A program made the translations under genes and the position numbers. A stretch of DNA of 64,000 nt from Cheilinus undulatus (lineage: Eukaryota; Chordata; Actinopteri; Labriformes; Labridae): NCBI RefSeq assembly GCF_018320785.1, contig NC_054873.1:27370196-27434195 (forward strand), read 5' to 3'. Within the stretch, counting starts at the first letter, position 1. Every line of letters starts with the position of its first letter. Below, one piece after another: positions 13,101 through 25,860 of the stretch. Under the pieces are notes generated by a model that was given only the letters and a program-made list of their open reading frames with translations, was not told where the DNA came from and ran no database searches.

Positions 13101-16100
13101 GTGCGTCACAAACTTTGTCCTAATCTGCCACTTCCTCCAAACACTAACACTTGCACAAACATACTACTAAAAGTCATTTTCCTTATCAAACTGTTCCATT
13201 CACTTCCCTGTAAACATCCTGTGAGGTTAGCAGGTGTACACACAACTTCTACCTCCTGTGTCTCAGCAGAGATCCCCAAACACTAAACACACAAACTTGC
13301 AAAGCCATAGTCCTGACTCCTATCCTGATCTTATGTGTCATCTCTCCTCTGCAGGCTCTCAGGAATCTGACAGCTCCCAGACTGCTAAGAAGGACATGCT
13401 GGCAGCACTGAGGGCCAGGCAGGAAGCTCTGGAGGAAACGCTAAGACAGAGAATAGAGGAACTCAAAAGCATCTGCATCCGAGAGGCGGTATGAGACAAC
13501 AAGGACAGATTTTTTAAGTATCTTGGGAACCTGATTGTCATTTAGCATTTTCTTTTAAAATCAACTCATTTTATGTCGCTTCTTAGGAGCTGACTGGAAA
13601 GCTTCCTAAAGAATACCCTTTGGATCCAGGAGAGGAGCCACCCACAGTGAGAAGGAAGATCGGTACTGCCTTTAAACTAGACGAGCAGAAAATTCTTCCA
13701 AAGGGAGAGGTGAGGGTCCATACTCTGTCACTCTTTCCAATCTTCCCTGTCACCATAAAGACATTACACCACAAAAACCTGCATTAGGCGTGTGATCTGC
13801 AGTGTTAGAAACGTAAACTCCTTAAAGAGCCATTATTCCAGCTGTAATGTGATTATTTAAAATTATATTTTGGGGCTTTTAATGCCTTTGTTCAGAGACG
13901 AGGACGGTAGATTGAGTCGGAAACAGGGATGAGAGAATAGGGGAGACACATGTGGGAAGGGAGCTGTAGGCTGGACTTGAACCTGCGGCACCCACATACA
14001 TGGGGTGCGACCTAACTGCTAGGCCATCTGTGCCCTGATCAAGATATCTTAAGAATCAAATTTATTTTAAACCTTTTCTATAATAACCGCATAATATTCA
14101 GGGTGGCTGACATAATGTAAAGTTAAGTCGGCCTGCTGATTTGGGGTGCAGTGTGTAATATTTAGCCTGGTAGCATTTAGCAAAACAAGCTTGGTTAAAA
14201 TGAAACATAACATCTATAAGTAGATTGATCTAAATTAGTGTTGACATCTGATAACACATTTTTTAAATTTATGTTTTAAGTTAACTCAGAATAAGCCTTT
14301 TATTCATACATAGGGAGGGTCCCCTCCAAGGACGCTGCCATCTTGGATTTTTGCATTTTGCCTGTTTCTATGGCACCATAGAAGGAACCAAATAACAGTT
14401 AAGCATGTATTGATTTTTAAACTTCCCTGGTTCCCACAGTTATCACCAGAGAAATGAGCATCAAACTCCAGAACTGACTGTTAGATGTTGATAGTCCCAA
14501 TTTTACACACTGCACCTTTAAGTAAGCAAAGTAAACTGAGAAGACTAAAAAGCTACAGTCTGAGACGTCTTGCACCTTGTAACAGTTTCTGCACTGCCTA
14601 GCTGTCTTCTGTGCCACGGTTAAATTTTCCAGAGAGGCAGAATTTCTAAAAATAGTCTGGCAGCATTCTCGCCACAGGAAGTGGCGATAGTAGGATTGTG
14701 TGTTATATGTGTGCAGGCATGTGTGTTTGGTGAGTGGGTGTTGCTGAGGTTGTATGCTTTCTAAAGAACCCAAGGACACGATATCACAAAATTGCTTTGC
14801 AAGCAAAATGATTTTTCTTAATTTACACTTAACACCCTACACACAGAGAAACAAAAGCCACTCCAGCAGCTGTGTGGAGAGATTGTCAGAGGGAGAGATT
14901 CTTATGAACTGAGGTAATCTAGTAAGATGTTGACCTAATGAGTACATCATTCTCTCTGTCTCATTTTTTTCATGTTTCCTCAAAGTAAACGTCAAGGATT
15001 TTCTCTTCTACAGTCACATTCGGGTTTCTACTCTACCATTGATGAACAGTGTTTCCACATAGTTGGCTATATTTAGAAACCAGTTCAAGAGAAGTAAAGG
15101 TGCAGTATATAGAACATTTGAAGAATGACAGAGTATGCTTTACTTGGGTCGCCCTCTCATCTCTTCCTCCACATATCTCGGGAGAAGTATAGAGGAGGAG
15201 AGAATGGATTGACGGAGCAGTGTTATTACTGGGGGACAGTGTGTCCAGTAGCGAATACATCCAGTGTTGAGAAACTGCAGTGCTGCAGCTCAGATAAATG
15301 ACTTCCGCGGTGTGTTTTCTCTGGCAAGGCTTTGTGAGTGTGTCTGTATGGGAGAGTTACAGTCTGAATATGTGTCTGCAAAGTAAGCCTTGTTGATTTT
15401 GGATTGTGCATTGATTTCTGCCACTATAAATGTGAGCAAAACCCGATATCTTTGTTCTTTTGCTTCTCAGAGTTTTTTACTGATGTTTGTGTGTGTGGGG
15501 GTGTGTTTGCTTATCCCAGGAAGAAGAACTGGAGCGTTTGGAGCGGGAGTTTGCCATCCAGTCCCAGATTACAGAGGCAGCCAGGCGTCTTGCCAGCGAT
15601 CCTCATGTGAGCAGTAAGAAGCTGAAGAAGCAGAGGAAGACGTCTTATCTGAATGCACTGAAGAAGCTCCAGGAAATTGAGAACTCTATCAATGAATACC
15701 GAGTCCGCTCTGGCAAGAAGCCTACACAAAGGGCATCTCTTATCATAGAAGGTACCAGAACATGCCTATACATTTCATTTCTTTACATTTCTATATTTTC
15801 ATGTCTTTTTTGGGAAGCTCCCACTACACACATCGACAACATTATCAAGTGTTTTTCAATTATTTAAAGGAAATATTTCTGATTTATTGAAGTTCTGCTA
15901 AATTGAGGCTTTAGAGCTTTTAGATTTAGTAATGGTCCAATCTCATCTCTGTCCTATAGAAGCCAATATCGGCTCTGAAGACAGCTCATTGTCTGACGCT
16001 CTGGTCTTGGATGATGGTAGGTGTCAGTTTTCCACATCATTTCACAAGTAATGTGTGTTTCTTTTCCATGATGCCTTGAAAAAAAATGTCTGACTCATTT

Positions 16101-19100
16101 GATATAACCTAATCCAATGGTTACTCTATTTCAGATGATTCTCAAGTTACAGGTACCCCCACGTTCTCTCCAGTAGCATCACCCCACAAGGGTCTCCCTC
16201 CTCGACCACCATCCCACAGTCGGCCTCCTCCACCGCAGTCCCTGGACGGCCTGCGACATCTGCACTACACACGCTCCGACTACGATAAATCACCCATCAA
16301 ACCCAAGATGTGGAGTGAATCATCACTGGATGAGCCTTATGAAAAAGTTAAAAAACGTTCCTCTCACTCCAGGTACGAGAGTATATATCTGAAATACAGC
16401 TGCTATACTTTTACCACCCTGTGGAAGGCTTTCAGCATCATTTAAAGAATTGAAAATTAGAACTGCTTTAAGATGATGTAAGGTTGTAAAATCACCATAC
16501 ATGCAAGCAAATAAGCCACAATATATGGTATTACAACTGTAAATTCCTCATGTATGGGCTGACTACATTTAGTACATTAAATTTCACATAGTCGAAAGAA
16601 CTGTGTATGTGATGGATTTTTATTGTCTATGTAGTCACAGGCGTTTCCCAAGCTCTGGAAGTGCAGAAGCAGGGGGAAGTAACTCACTGCAGAGCAGCCC
16701 TATCAGGAGCATCCCTCACTGGAATTCTCAGTCCAGTATGCCATCGACCCCCGACCTGAAGACCAGAACGCCACACTATGTACATTCCACTAGGTAGGTC
16801 ACTCTACCTTCAGTTGTTGTGGGTTACACAAAACTGCACTTCTATAGCAAACCCTAAAGGCAGGGGTGGAAAACTAATAACCTTTACTCAAAATAGTGTA
16901 ATTAAGTAGCTTTTTTGTGTAACTGTACTTTCTAGAGTACATTTTGAAATTAGTAATTTTACTTTTAATTGTATATTTTTTGGGGGAAGAAGAGTATAAA
17001 ACACAAAATTTTAAAGTCAAAATATGGAGATTCTAGCTCTCTCTCAGCAGCCTGAAACTGGCGGGTAGTTTGGCTTTGACTACACATGACTGTCAGTAAC
17101 ACAGAGAGAGAAAACAATCCCACATTGCATCCCAAAACAGATTTTTTGTTTCACTTTGTTATAGAAATATGACCATACCTAAAAAAAAAACTAGTTAGAC
17201 TTTTGAATTCTAATGTTCTCATTGCTTTACTTTAAATAAACTTTAAATCAAATATTTTAACTTTTACTTGAGTAGATAAGTTGGACAGCAATATTTCCTC
17301 TAATTATTTAAATTTTAACCAAAATATCTGTACTTTCACTTGACTACAATAGTCTTGTGCTCTTTAACCCTTTGCCTGCAGGTTATATGATAAGTCTTAC
17401 ACACTCCCATCTCTCTGTACTCCAGCTAAAAGTTCTTACAGGGCTTCCTGTTCTGACTTTCTGCATCTGTTATTTCTTTTTCATTGTCATGTCCACTTCA
17501 TTATGTTAATATGTCAACTCAGCCGCTAAATTCGGCCTCTTTCACGATTCTGCGTCTTACAGGTCAGTGGACATCAGTCCCACTCGTCTGCACAGCCTTG
17601 CTCAGCACTTTAGGAACCGCAGCTCGAGCCTCGAGTCTCAGGGCAAACTGTTGGTATCCGATCCCGATGCACACCCGCACACTTTGGGCACACTGGGCAG
17701 CCCTGACTTCTTCCTGGGCCCAGGTCGTGGTTCAAACGGCTCTGACCCACTGGATGACTGCTCATCCTGCACCAGCCAAAGCAGCTCAGAGCATTACTAC
17801 CCCGGTGGACCACCTGGCAGCAACCCCAACTACTCCACGCTTGGAGAGGACTCGCCCTCCAAAGCCAGACAGAGACAGAGGCAAAGGCACAGGTAGGAAC
17901 AGAGAAAATGCAGGGAAAGAGGATTCCTTTACTCATCTTATTTTTATTTCTTTATGTATCATACATTCAAAAAAAACAATTCTGCGGTGAGTTTGATTAT
18001 CATCTTTCAATCTCCCTCCAGGTCTGCAGGTCACCTGGGTTCTTCAAACTCTGGCTCAATGCCAAACCTGGCAGCTAAGAACGGCTCTGGTGGAGGCTCA
18101 GGTGGAGGTGGGATGGGAGGAGGACACCATGGAGTCTATCTTCACAGTCAGAGCCAGCCCTCCTCTCAATACCGCATTAAGGAGTACCCACTGTACGTGG
18201 AGGGCAGCCCCAACCCCGTGGTGGTGCGTAGCCTGGAGAGCGATCAGGAGGGTCACTACAGCGTGAAGGCCCAGTTTAAGACATCAAGCTCCTACACAGC
18301 CGGAGGACTGTACAAAGAGGCCTGGGGAGGGGAGGAGGGTGGGGAGGGAAGTGGCCGGCTAACACCGTCACGCTCTCAGATCGTACGGACTCCATCGTTG
18401 GGGCGGGAGGGTGGTGGAGGAGGAGGGGGGAGGGCAGCAGTGTCTGAAGAGCTGCGGTGCTGGTACCAGCGGTCGTCAGGGAGCCTGAAGGAGAGGAGTC
18501 ACTCACATTCAGGGTCATCCTCTGAGGCAGGGTCACAGCAAGGCACCCTGGGACATGGTCGAGGGAGTAGAGTAGGGACACTCGCCAAGGGCTCACCAGG
18601 TGAGTGTTTTCATTAAACAGACTTTACTTTTTTGGGTGAACGATGTCATGTATATTTTATTTACTGAATTTTACACATATGAAGTTTATTCTGAGATTTT
18701 TAACATTATGAACTTGTTGACTTCTATCTGCTGTTTGTATGTTAAAGAGCGATTCTGTCAGGAAATCTTAAAAATAAAGAATATTAGAAAGATAATTTTA
18801 TTTGTGATTTGAGAACATGAACCCACTGAAGAGTATTTCATGATTCATGCAGGTATTTGGCATATGGGTCAAATAAAACATCACTTTTAACAACTACAAC
18901 AAGCAATAGCCTAGACAAGGGTATTTATTGTTTATTATTATTTATTTCTTCATTTGAAAGAAAAGGCATGTGGATGGCCATATTTTAAGTTTAGTGAACC
19001 TCAGTTATATGGTAGCTGTTGCAGCTGTCTGTGAATACCCAGTGATTTTCCTATGTGACCCTCTTGCTGTTGAAGTTAAATTATAAGACAATAAGAACGT

Positions 19101-21212
19101 TTCCAGAAATCCTACTAATCTCAGGAATATATGCTGTTTGCACCATACTTTGTTAAATAAACAGATGTGAATTTAATCATTGTAAACAGAAAGCCTGAGA
19201 ACCAAAAGTTGTGAAATGGAAAAGCTTTGCCCCGTGTGAGGCTCGAACTCACGACCTTCAGATTATGAGACTGACGCACTGCCTACTGCGCCAACGAGGC
19301 ATGCACTTTCTTTGTCACTCTAGTGTAACAAGACCCCTGAGGCCACATCCCCCCCAGACTTTGGGCTGAAGCATAGTTGAAATTCCTTTGGTGCTCACCT
19401 CTCTGTAGAATGTATGCTGTGGGTTTTTTCTAAGCCTTTAAATCTATATGTTTAGGTGTGTTTGTTTCAGTGTGCTGCAACTCGTGCTGTTCAATTTCTG
19501 TCTCATTCACCATGACTAAGTGATGTTTTTCCCCCATAGCTGCTTCCCCTCACAGCCAGAGGAGTATGACGCCCTCCAGCGAGCATGCAGCCACACCCAC
19601 ACCCCCCTGCAGCCCACAGCACATCCTTAATTGGCAGAGCGGGTAAGAGAGGCACAAAGCCTGTTTACTTGTATTTAATTGGTCCAATAACGTGTTGTAA
19701 GGCACCAAAAGACACATCATGGACATATGAAGATCTGACCAGTCAGACCATTCATGAGTGGACTAGAGCATTTTGATCCACATAAAAATGAGAGTTCAGG
19801 CATATGTGCCCTTGGCCATATTGATGCCATCCAAGCTGATATCTGATACCTAGTAGTAAGCCTAAATAGCAGCACCCGATAGTTCAGACCACATACAGAG
19901 GTGGTCTGGGATGCCTTCAACCACATATGTTTGTTTGAGTAAACGTCCATCCAACAATGTTGGCTCCCACTGAGCTTAAACGATGATGCATTCTGTCTTT
20001 TCAAACAGGCAGAGGTACTTATTTGCATGTGAAATAGAGAGGGGAATTCTGATCTCAAATACTCAGTGTAGATGCATGTAAATGCATAGTGTAACAACAG
20101 AGCAGCTACGTAAGTAGTTACATTATCTACGTAGCTAAGCTTAACATTGCTAAACATTCAGATTGAAAAGCTAACTTGGCTTCATTGGCTTGTGTAGTAA
20201 TTAATTACGTAGGTAGCATCCTTATGTTAGCTTTATCTTAAGCTAATGAAACTAAAGCGAGCCGTTGTTCACATATCTATTTCTAAAATGGATCTATGCA
20301 TAATTCAATCCTGGATTAGACCTCTGTCCTTTTTGTTGTTTTATTTATGAAATGTTTCTTAATGTAATGTTTGCAATGTGGCTTTTTCATGTGTGTAACT
20401 GCTGGACATTGTTTATGAACAAAGGGGAATTTTAAAAATCTCAAACTTGAAATAACTAGTATGGCATTTCCTTTCTGAGATGTATGGTGTCTCAGATGAA
20501 CGGTCTGTGTGCCGTCAGAATTATACGGTCTGCAGCCAGACTCCTCTCAAGTGTATGGCTAAATGCAAGGATGGATGTTAATGCAAGGTATAAATAGCTT
20601 CTTTGACACTGAGTGACAGATCACTTGCCTCATTTTCATAGGATTAAAAATTCTCCACTGCGCCTCCTCCTCTGTTTATGTTGAATTATTTTTGGGCACA
20701 CCCACAGTCACACCTGGAGCAGTCTATGTTTGAAGCTGGATAGAAACCAGAAAATGTCCTAACTACTCAGCTTCTTTCCTTAAATGTCTATCCCACAAAA
20801 ACCTTAAAACTATGCATCCCCTCATGCTTTGTGTGTCAGCTGACTTTGTATGTATTGTTAAACTGTTACTAGAGAATGGTGTTGTTGTGGTTGGGGGCTC
20901 TTTTTTAACTTCATTCTAAAAATCCAATAATCTGTCACCTCCCTTTTTTTTTCTATCTTATCAATTTTTCCATTGCTGCGTCTACTCTTTTCTTTCTGTC
21001 TTGGGTCATTTCTCTCACTCTGATACCCTTTTGTCACTGATTTTTTTATTACTTAATATAAATGTTGTTCTCTTTCCGGCCTCTTTCCTTTTCTGCACTA
21101 ACCCCTTCTTTACTTGTGTGTTTGTCCTCTCTCCTGGTTTAGAGGGACAGCAGACAGCTCTCCTACTGTGGACGTCTGTCAGTCTCCCCCTCAGCCCAGC
21201 TCTGATGCATAG
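1187..21212 (+). CDS. frmd4a: FERM domain-containing protein 4A, 5'-truncated by window edge
   Basis: Scaffold that links Par-3 with cytohesin/ARNO Arf6 exchange factors at epithelial junctions (known role of the family). Nineteen coding exons are seen: 1187-1243, 1830-1852, 3627-3710, 3835-3900, 3989-4046, 4270-4356, 10111-10187, 10893-11031, 11181-11322, 13355-13488, 13587-13709, 15520-15751, 15960-16016, 16135-16372, 16635-16793, 17563-17892, 18022-18599, 19540-19642, 21143-21212. All have AG/GT borders, and the sum of 2757 nt gives 918 aa. The first visible codons (ELIEVDSDVVFELASYILQ) lie inside the FERM domain, so roughly 120-130 N-terminal residues are upstream of the window. After the FERM lobes (KDKQGIPWWLGLSYKGIFQY; VTRRTFGHSGIAVHTWYACP) comes the cytohesin-binding CUPID/DUF3338 coiled-coil region (EALEETLRQRIEELKS; GTAFKLDEQKILPKGE). 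A long disordered Ser/Pro/Gly-rich tail follows. FRMD4A fits better than FRMD4B because the tail motifs (SVDISPTRLHSLAQHF, YRIKEYPLYVEG) match FRMD4A as I remember it. Confidence 0.95.
5443..5590. repeat. Small hAT-type MITE remnant
   Basis: About 150 bp with imperfect inverted ends (tagtgctgggca on the left, gcagcccta on the right), the pattern of common teleost nonautonomous hAT elements with a TAGGGCTGGG-type end. Non-coding. Confidence 0.4.
6343..6374. repeat. CA-rich microsatellite
   Basis: An uninterrupted (CA)n run followed by an imperfect CA-rich stretch inside a frmd4a intron. Confidence 0.8.
8235..8710. repeat. Nonautonomous hAT-like MITE
   Basis: The left end reads tgtgtttgaaatcagtccct and the right end, reverse-complemented, begins ttgtgtcagaaatcacgc. 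The shared TGTGTxxGAAATC inverted end and the internal cactatatagt palindromes match a widespread fish MITE type. No coding capacity. Confidence 0.6.
8738..9312 (-). repeat. 575-bp TIR element, copy 1
   Basis: Begins caaggttataatagttttt and ends with a degenerate inverted version (ttttagttaactttatcaac). It is the same family and the same 575-bp length as the copy at 62740-63314, in the opposite orientation. AT-rich and non-coding. Confidence 0.6.
11477..11502. repeat. (CA)n microsatellite
   Basis: A run of about 13 AC dinucleotides in the intron following the exon 11181-11322. Confidence 0.85.
13859..14038 (-). repeat. tRNA-derived SINE
   Basis: On the - strand the head carries a pol III A box (tggcctagcagttaggt) and a B box (ggttcaagtcc at 13973-13983, read from the complement). 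A short body follows, ending in the aaaagcccc-type tail seen in fish SINEs. It lies in the frmd4a intron between exons 13587-13709 and 15520-15751. About 180 bp, so probably near full length or slightly trimmed. Confidence 0.7.
14141..14523. repeat. MITE with TGCAGTGTGTAA inverted ends
   Basis: The left end ggtgcagtgtgtaatattta and the right end ttttacacactgcaccttta are inverted repeats of each other. This end sequence is common in fish MITEs. A fragment with a related end (aaaggtgcagtatatagaac) sits at about 15097. The 129-codon open frame on the - strand overlapping the right half is not supported as a gene. Confidence 0.55.
16861..17379. repeat. hAT-like MITE rich in TTTACTT/AAGTA motifs
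   Basis: Starts caggggtggaaaac and contains repeated 'tactttactt'-style motifs and their complements (acttgagtagataag; tactttcacttgac), typical of a large fish nonautonomous hAT family. The right end is diverged and its limit is approximate. Located in the intron before exon 17563-17892. Confidence 0.5.
19228..19300 (-). tRNA. tRNA-Met (CAT), elongator type
   Basis: On the - strand the 73-nt sequence runs from GCCTCGTTGG to ACGGGGCA. The 7-bp acceptor stem pairs (GCCTCGT with ACGGGGC, one G-U), the anticodon loop is CTCATAA with anticodon CAT, the T arm has GAGTTCGAGCCTC, and the discriminator base is A. Internal A and B boxes are intact. The sequence is close to the canonical vertebrate elongator tRNA-Met and lacks the initiator-type AGCAGAGTGG start. 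It lies antisense inside the frmd4a intron between exons 18022-18599 and 19540-19642, and looks functional. Confidence 0.95.
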
Positions 21213-21691
21213 AGGTACTGTCTGTGCTCTCTGCCTGCCCCCCTGGGGTCTAAACCTACATTTTTACTGTTGGGAAAACACAGCAGAGGCATAAAAGAGA
21301 CTGAAAAGAGCCTCATAGACAAAATAAAAAGTGGCAGCAGTATCAGTTTTCCTCACAATTAGATTTTTAATCAAAGACATCTGTCACTTAAACCATCAAC
21401 TGTAGGGGGCTGACTAAGCAATGGTGTTTGGTTGTAATTTCTGTCACGTACTCTCTCTGGCTGCATCTGATCTCTGCATGCGCTCTGCTCTGTGCTCTGA
21501 CACTGTGGCTAATTTCTCACAGGAGTTACTAATAGAAATATTTAAGCATGTTTTCTATGTGCTTTAACAGAGAAAAAGGCTTAGGATCAGATCACTTGAA
21601 ATCAAGTTGACAAAATTTAGATTATTGATTAATCTTTGTAATTAAATGCATGTATTTGTTGGTCTCACCCGACCTTTCTCTGCATCTACAG

Positions 21692-21794
21692 GTCTTTCAG
21701 TGACAGCTGTTTTCTCAGCAGCCCCCTGTGCTCAGAGCTGGCAGATGTGCAGTGGTACGGACATGACAAGGCCAAACCTGGAACCCTGGTTTGA
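21692..21794 (+). CDS. frmd4a: frmd4a alternative terminal coding exon
   Basis: An AG acceptor at 21690-21691 opens a 103-nt frame ending in TGA. If the exon ending at 19642 skips 21143-21212 and joins here, the protein ends GSFSDSCFLSSPLCSELADV, then QWYGHDKAKPGTLV, for a total of 929 residues in the window (2790 nt, divisible by three). Both terminal exons accept the same phase, so they look mutually exclusive. The peptide is well-formed and resembles a C-terminus I associate with FRMD4 proteins. Use in transcripts is inferred. Confidence 0.7.
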
Positions 21795-24700
21795 GATCTT
21801 CCTGCAGGGCCCAGAAATGTCCCTTTGCCCTCTCCTACTGCGTCTCCACTGTCCCTCACCACCACTCATTGACAACTGAACACCTCATCCTCTAAGCCCC
21901 ACAAAAACGGCCCACCCTGACCGCACTGGAGGACTGGACATAAGCCTCCCTCCTCCCTTAAACCCTCTGCCCTCCATCCATTTCACCACCTCTTAATTAA
22001 GCCCCTCTATCACAGCTCAGCTGGACAGGGACACACTCGCTGGGCTCCGGTGAGGGCTGACTTTCACAGAACGGACTGAGAAGTGCCACCTCAGGTGTTT
22101 AAGTGATTCCCTGCAGCACCACAGAGCCCGATCTTTACTCACTCTCAGCACACAAACAAATGGGAAAGAGCGTTAGGAAGAGAGAGCACAGAGAAATATT
22201 AAAGATACAGCTCAACTGAAACATCAGCCACTCTATGATCTGTTTCATAGTTCCGCTTTGGCACCTTCTTGATCTCATTCACACCACTGCACTGCCACCC
22301 AATCAGATGATACCTGCTGGATTTGAGCCACCAGTTTAAAAGAAAAATTCAAGGCCCAAACAAACTCTCTTGGATTCATTATTCTCATTAATGTTTGTCC
22401 TTTTTTGTTATTTGTCCCTGCATATTTATGAGAAGATGAAAAATAAACATAGCCATCATCAGAGAAATTCAACTCCTCTCAGTTCAACCCACAACCAAAG
22501 ACAAGGACTGGATTAACTGGGTGGTCACTCCAGGTTCCACAGGCTGGAGCTCTTCACAGTGATGGCGTGTGGATGGTTCACGGGACTCTATCTGGGATAT
22601 TCATGAGGACTACAGCAATAACAAACAGAACACAAACTGGTTTGAATCTACTGAGTGTAGTGAAGCAGGCACTTTGCCGTGTTCTCTTCCTTGTGAGGTT
22701 TAAAGGGTTATTAAAGCATCTTAAGAAGATTTGGAGTTGTTGCTATTGGGTTTGGCATTAGAGACTTCATCATACATATTTATTTAACTTCAGTGGTCAA
22801 GATCTTCTGCCCACTACAGACTGTTTGGTCACTTTATAGCCTGAGCAAGGGGGATTAGTTGAGGTGAAACATAGCCATCAAAAACTGTTTTATTTCTGCC
22901 ATCAAACAAGACATTCTGATCACATTTATTTCTGTTTTACCTCTGAGAGGAGAACACTTTTCACATCCACTGCATTTGTTGAATGATTTTGCTGATCAGT
23001 GAAAATTTTGACACTTTCCTCCTCTGGTCTCGGCTCCGTTCCAGTTCTCTCCATGCTGACTTTGTATCAGCGTCTGTCGTAGCACTGTGGTTTCTCATCT
23101 TTTTCTCAGATGCTCTAAATCTGAACGCTGGCTTGGACACACATGACAGTCACAACACCTCACATCATGGGCATGCATGAGCGCAAGTTTTTCAGTGCCA
23201 AACATGTTGGTGCTTTACATTTGTACTGTAATTTATCTCTGAAGCAGATTCTCTTTCAAGCTTAAATCCCTTTAAGCAGTAAATTAACAGATTTTCCCCA
23301 AAGAAAGCACTGAACAGACTACTCTCTGATTTTATAGCAAGTGTTGTTGGAATAATTCAAACTTTGAGAAGCACAACATTAACTGGATGTGGGGCTGTGC
23401 CTACAATAAGAGCATGCACATTTATCAACCTCAATATTTTATTAATTTGGAGTGCCAGAGTGTATGAGGGGTAATCTGGAAAAGCTACAACAGATATTGG
23501 ACACTGGTAGATACATAGCCTGTAGTGTCCAAAAGCAATTACAAGAAGTAAAAACAAAACATTTCTAACCCCTTTAAATGGAGATATTAAATTTTCTCAT
23601 TCACGCAGTCAAAAATCAAAGCAGGGTTAGAAGAAGCACATTTGGTTTTATATGAAGGAAGAGCTGCATGTTTAAGCTGTCCCAGAATCACTCCCCCTTT
23701 TTACCCTTTTACCAGAATTTGTGTTGTTTAATTGTATCAAAGAATATGAATTACTCTGGTTTTAATTTCACAAAGATTATGACTGATTCTACATCTCAGA
23801 AATAAAGTTTTCATCATGTATTTACACTATATCTGGATGCGCTGTATAACAATCAGTATGGCATTTGTACTTCTTGCATTAATAATTCAATCACATCACT
23901 TGTCTGCCACTTTCTGGTCTATTTTAGTAAGAGGAAGGTAGACTTACTCCTTGCATGAGTTGTGCACCAACAGCTGGTCAGATTTGATCAGCCTTTACCC
24001 AGAATTCAAACCAAAACTCCTTGGTCAATATGTCGTAGGAAAAATTTCAATACTGTATTCAAGTCACGTTTCAGACTGCGAGTTTATCCTTGCTTTGCGC
24101 TGTCAGAGTCTCTGCCCATGAAGACATTATAATCCCATGCATGCCCCACAGACCCACTGACAAATAAAGACCCCAAAGATATTCAGCATCTGACTTTTAT
24201 AAGCACGTCTTTCTCCATAGTGTCCCCTCGCCCCTCAGACAGTCCTGTTTTAAACTTTGTGGTAATCTCTGAGCCCAATGTGAAGAAGTGTGACATCCCC
24301 TCCCTCTGTAGCTCCAAACGTACCAGATTTTCTGTGCTCCATAGAAATGTTTGAGGTTTTTGTAACACACCTAAGAGAACTGAACTAACTCTTTTATCAG
24401 TCTTTACCTGTATGTACGGAAGGGCACTGTAAGGGTTTTGTGGGGTTTTTAACATTCACATTCATTGTTTTAACAATGTGTCATTTTATATGAATGAGTA
24501 TTGTTTTTTTTATTTTGTTCTGACATTATAACAACCCTTTCAGGTGCTACAAAATGACCAGTTACTGCTTTGTCACGTAGGATCTTTAGACACCTCTTCA
24601 TTGATTTCAACAGATACAATACCAGATGTGCAAAATGAAGCTTATTTTAACAGTTTAATAGTAGAACACTTCCCCTACCAGACAATAGAGCATGTAACTT

Positions 24701-25860
24701 GATTTTATCGGTTCTGTTCAACTGTAACAATACATTTAAGGTGTTGTAGAAAAAAATGTGGAATTGATTAAAAAATAACTGAATTCCACAGTTAATTTAT
24801 TCTTTTTTCTATTAAAAATTTGTATAGTAACTTTACATTTTTCAAAAGTGTGTTGTTGGAAATTGACGATGAATTTTCAAGATGAGAAGCCGTGGTGGTT
24901 CTTCAGAATAAGAAAAATAAATTATTGATGAATGTTCTCAAGAATATGTCTTCTTGTGTTTTCTTTATACATCCTCTTCCTCCCAGGTGTCTCACATCAG
25001 ACCCTTTTATCCAGAGGCTACTGCTGAAAGGTCAGACCATCAGACTTCGTAGCCAGACTCATTATAGGGGATTCCCTCGTGCTTCCTCTCCTCTGGACAC
25101 ACTCACTCTCCTGTCATCACACCCAGGCCTCACTCATGCTTTCTTCACACTCTGTCCTCACGGAGAAGGAGACAGAGGATTTCCTGTGGATTCGAGAGGA
25201 AAAGACGCTCTGAAGATTAGTTATGACTCAGCACCCAGCGGCGGAGAACCAGATTGAACAGCTGCAAAAATGCGTCATTGCATGGTTTAAATACCAATAC
25301 AGCTCACTGAGATAACACTGAACAATCTTTTGCTGTGTTTATGCAACAGGAACGTTCACGTGTTGGAGAAGCAGACATCTGATCAAATGGATTCTCCATG
25401 CAGTTACATATACACTCATGTTAAGGCAAACTGGCTCCTAAACTGCCGGAAGTTTTTAGTCTTTGCCACAAACAGTGGTTTCTACCAGAGAAGTCCATTT
25501 CTGTAGGACACCCAACCTGCTCCCCCTGCTTTCTTTTATTCTCCTTCCCTTTCCGTTTATTATTGAACCCCTCGTTCTTCTTTGTCCTTAGTGTGTTCCC
25601 ATAGCAGCTCACACAACCAGGCAACAGCTGGAAGCTGTTAGCCCGACATGCCGTGAGAAACTTTCTTTCTTCTCTGTGTTTGTGTTCGTGTGTGTGCTTA
25701 CCATAGGAGCAGTGCATGACCTTGCTTGATGTTCTTAATGAAATGCTCCATCATTTAAATACCCACAAACACCACAACCTGCACTTTATTGTTCCACTGT
25801 TCACTCTGTACATATATGTCTGTGTGAATAAAAGTCTGAGCCTTTTACTGTGAAACTGAG
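21795..25860 (+). other. Probable frmd4a 3' UTR and downstream flank
   Basis: No convincing coding exon. Candidate polyadenylation signals AATAAA lie at about 22442, 23811 and 25827 on the + strand. An open stretch at 24988-25257 follows a good acceptor (tttcttcctcccag-like pyrimidine tract) and could be a further terminal exon, but no family match is recognised. The true transcript end cannot be fixed from sequence alone. Confidence 0.45.

Noticed and set aside
14417-14806. 129-codon open frame on the - strand
   Set aside because: Overlaps a MITE end and plain intron; no protein family resemblance and no splice context.
20461-20580. Short similarity between about 20526-20550 and 50524-50547 (gtctgcagccagac)
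   Set aside because: Likely a shared transposon scrap; too short to define an element at 20.5 kb.
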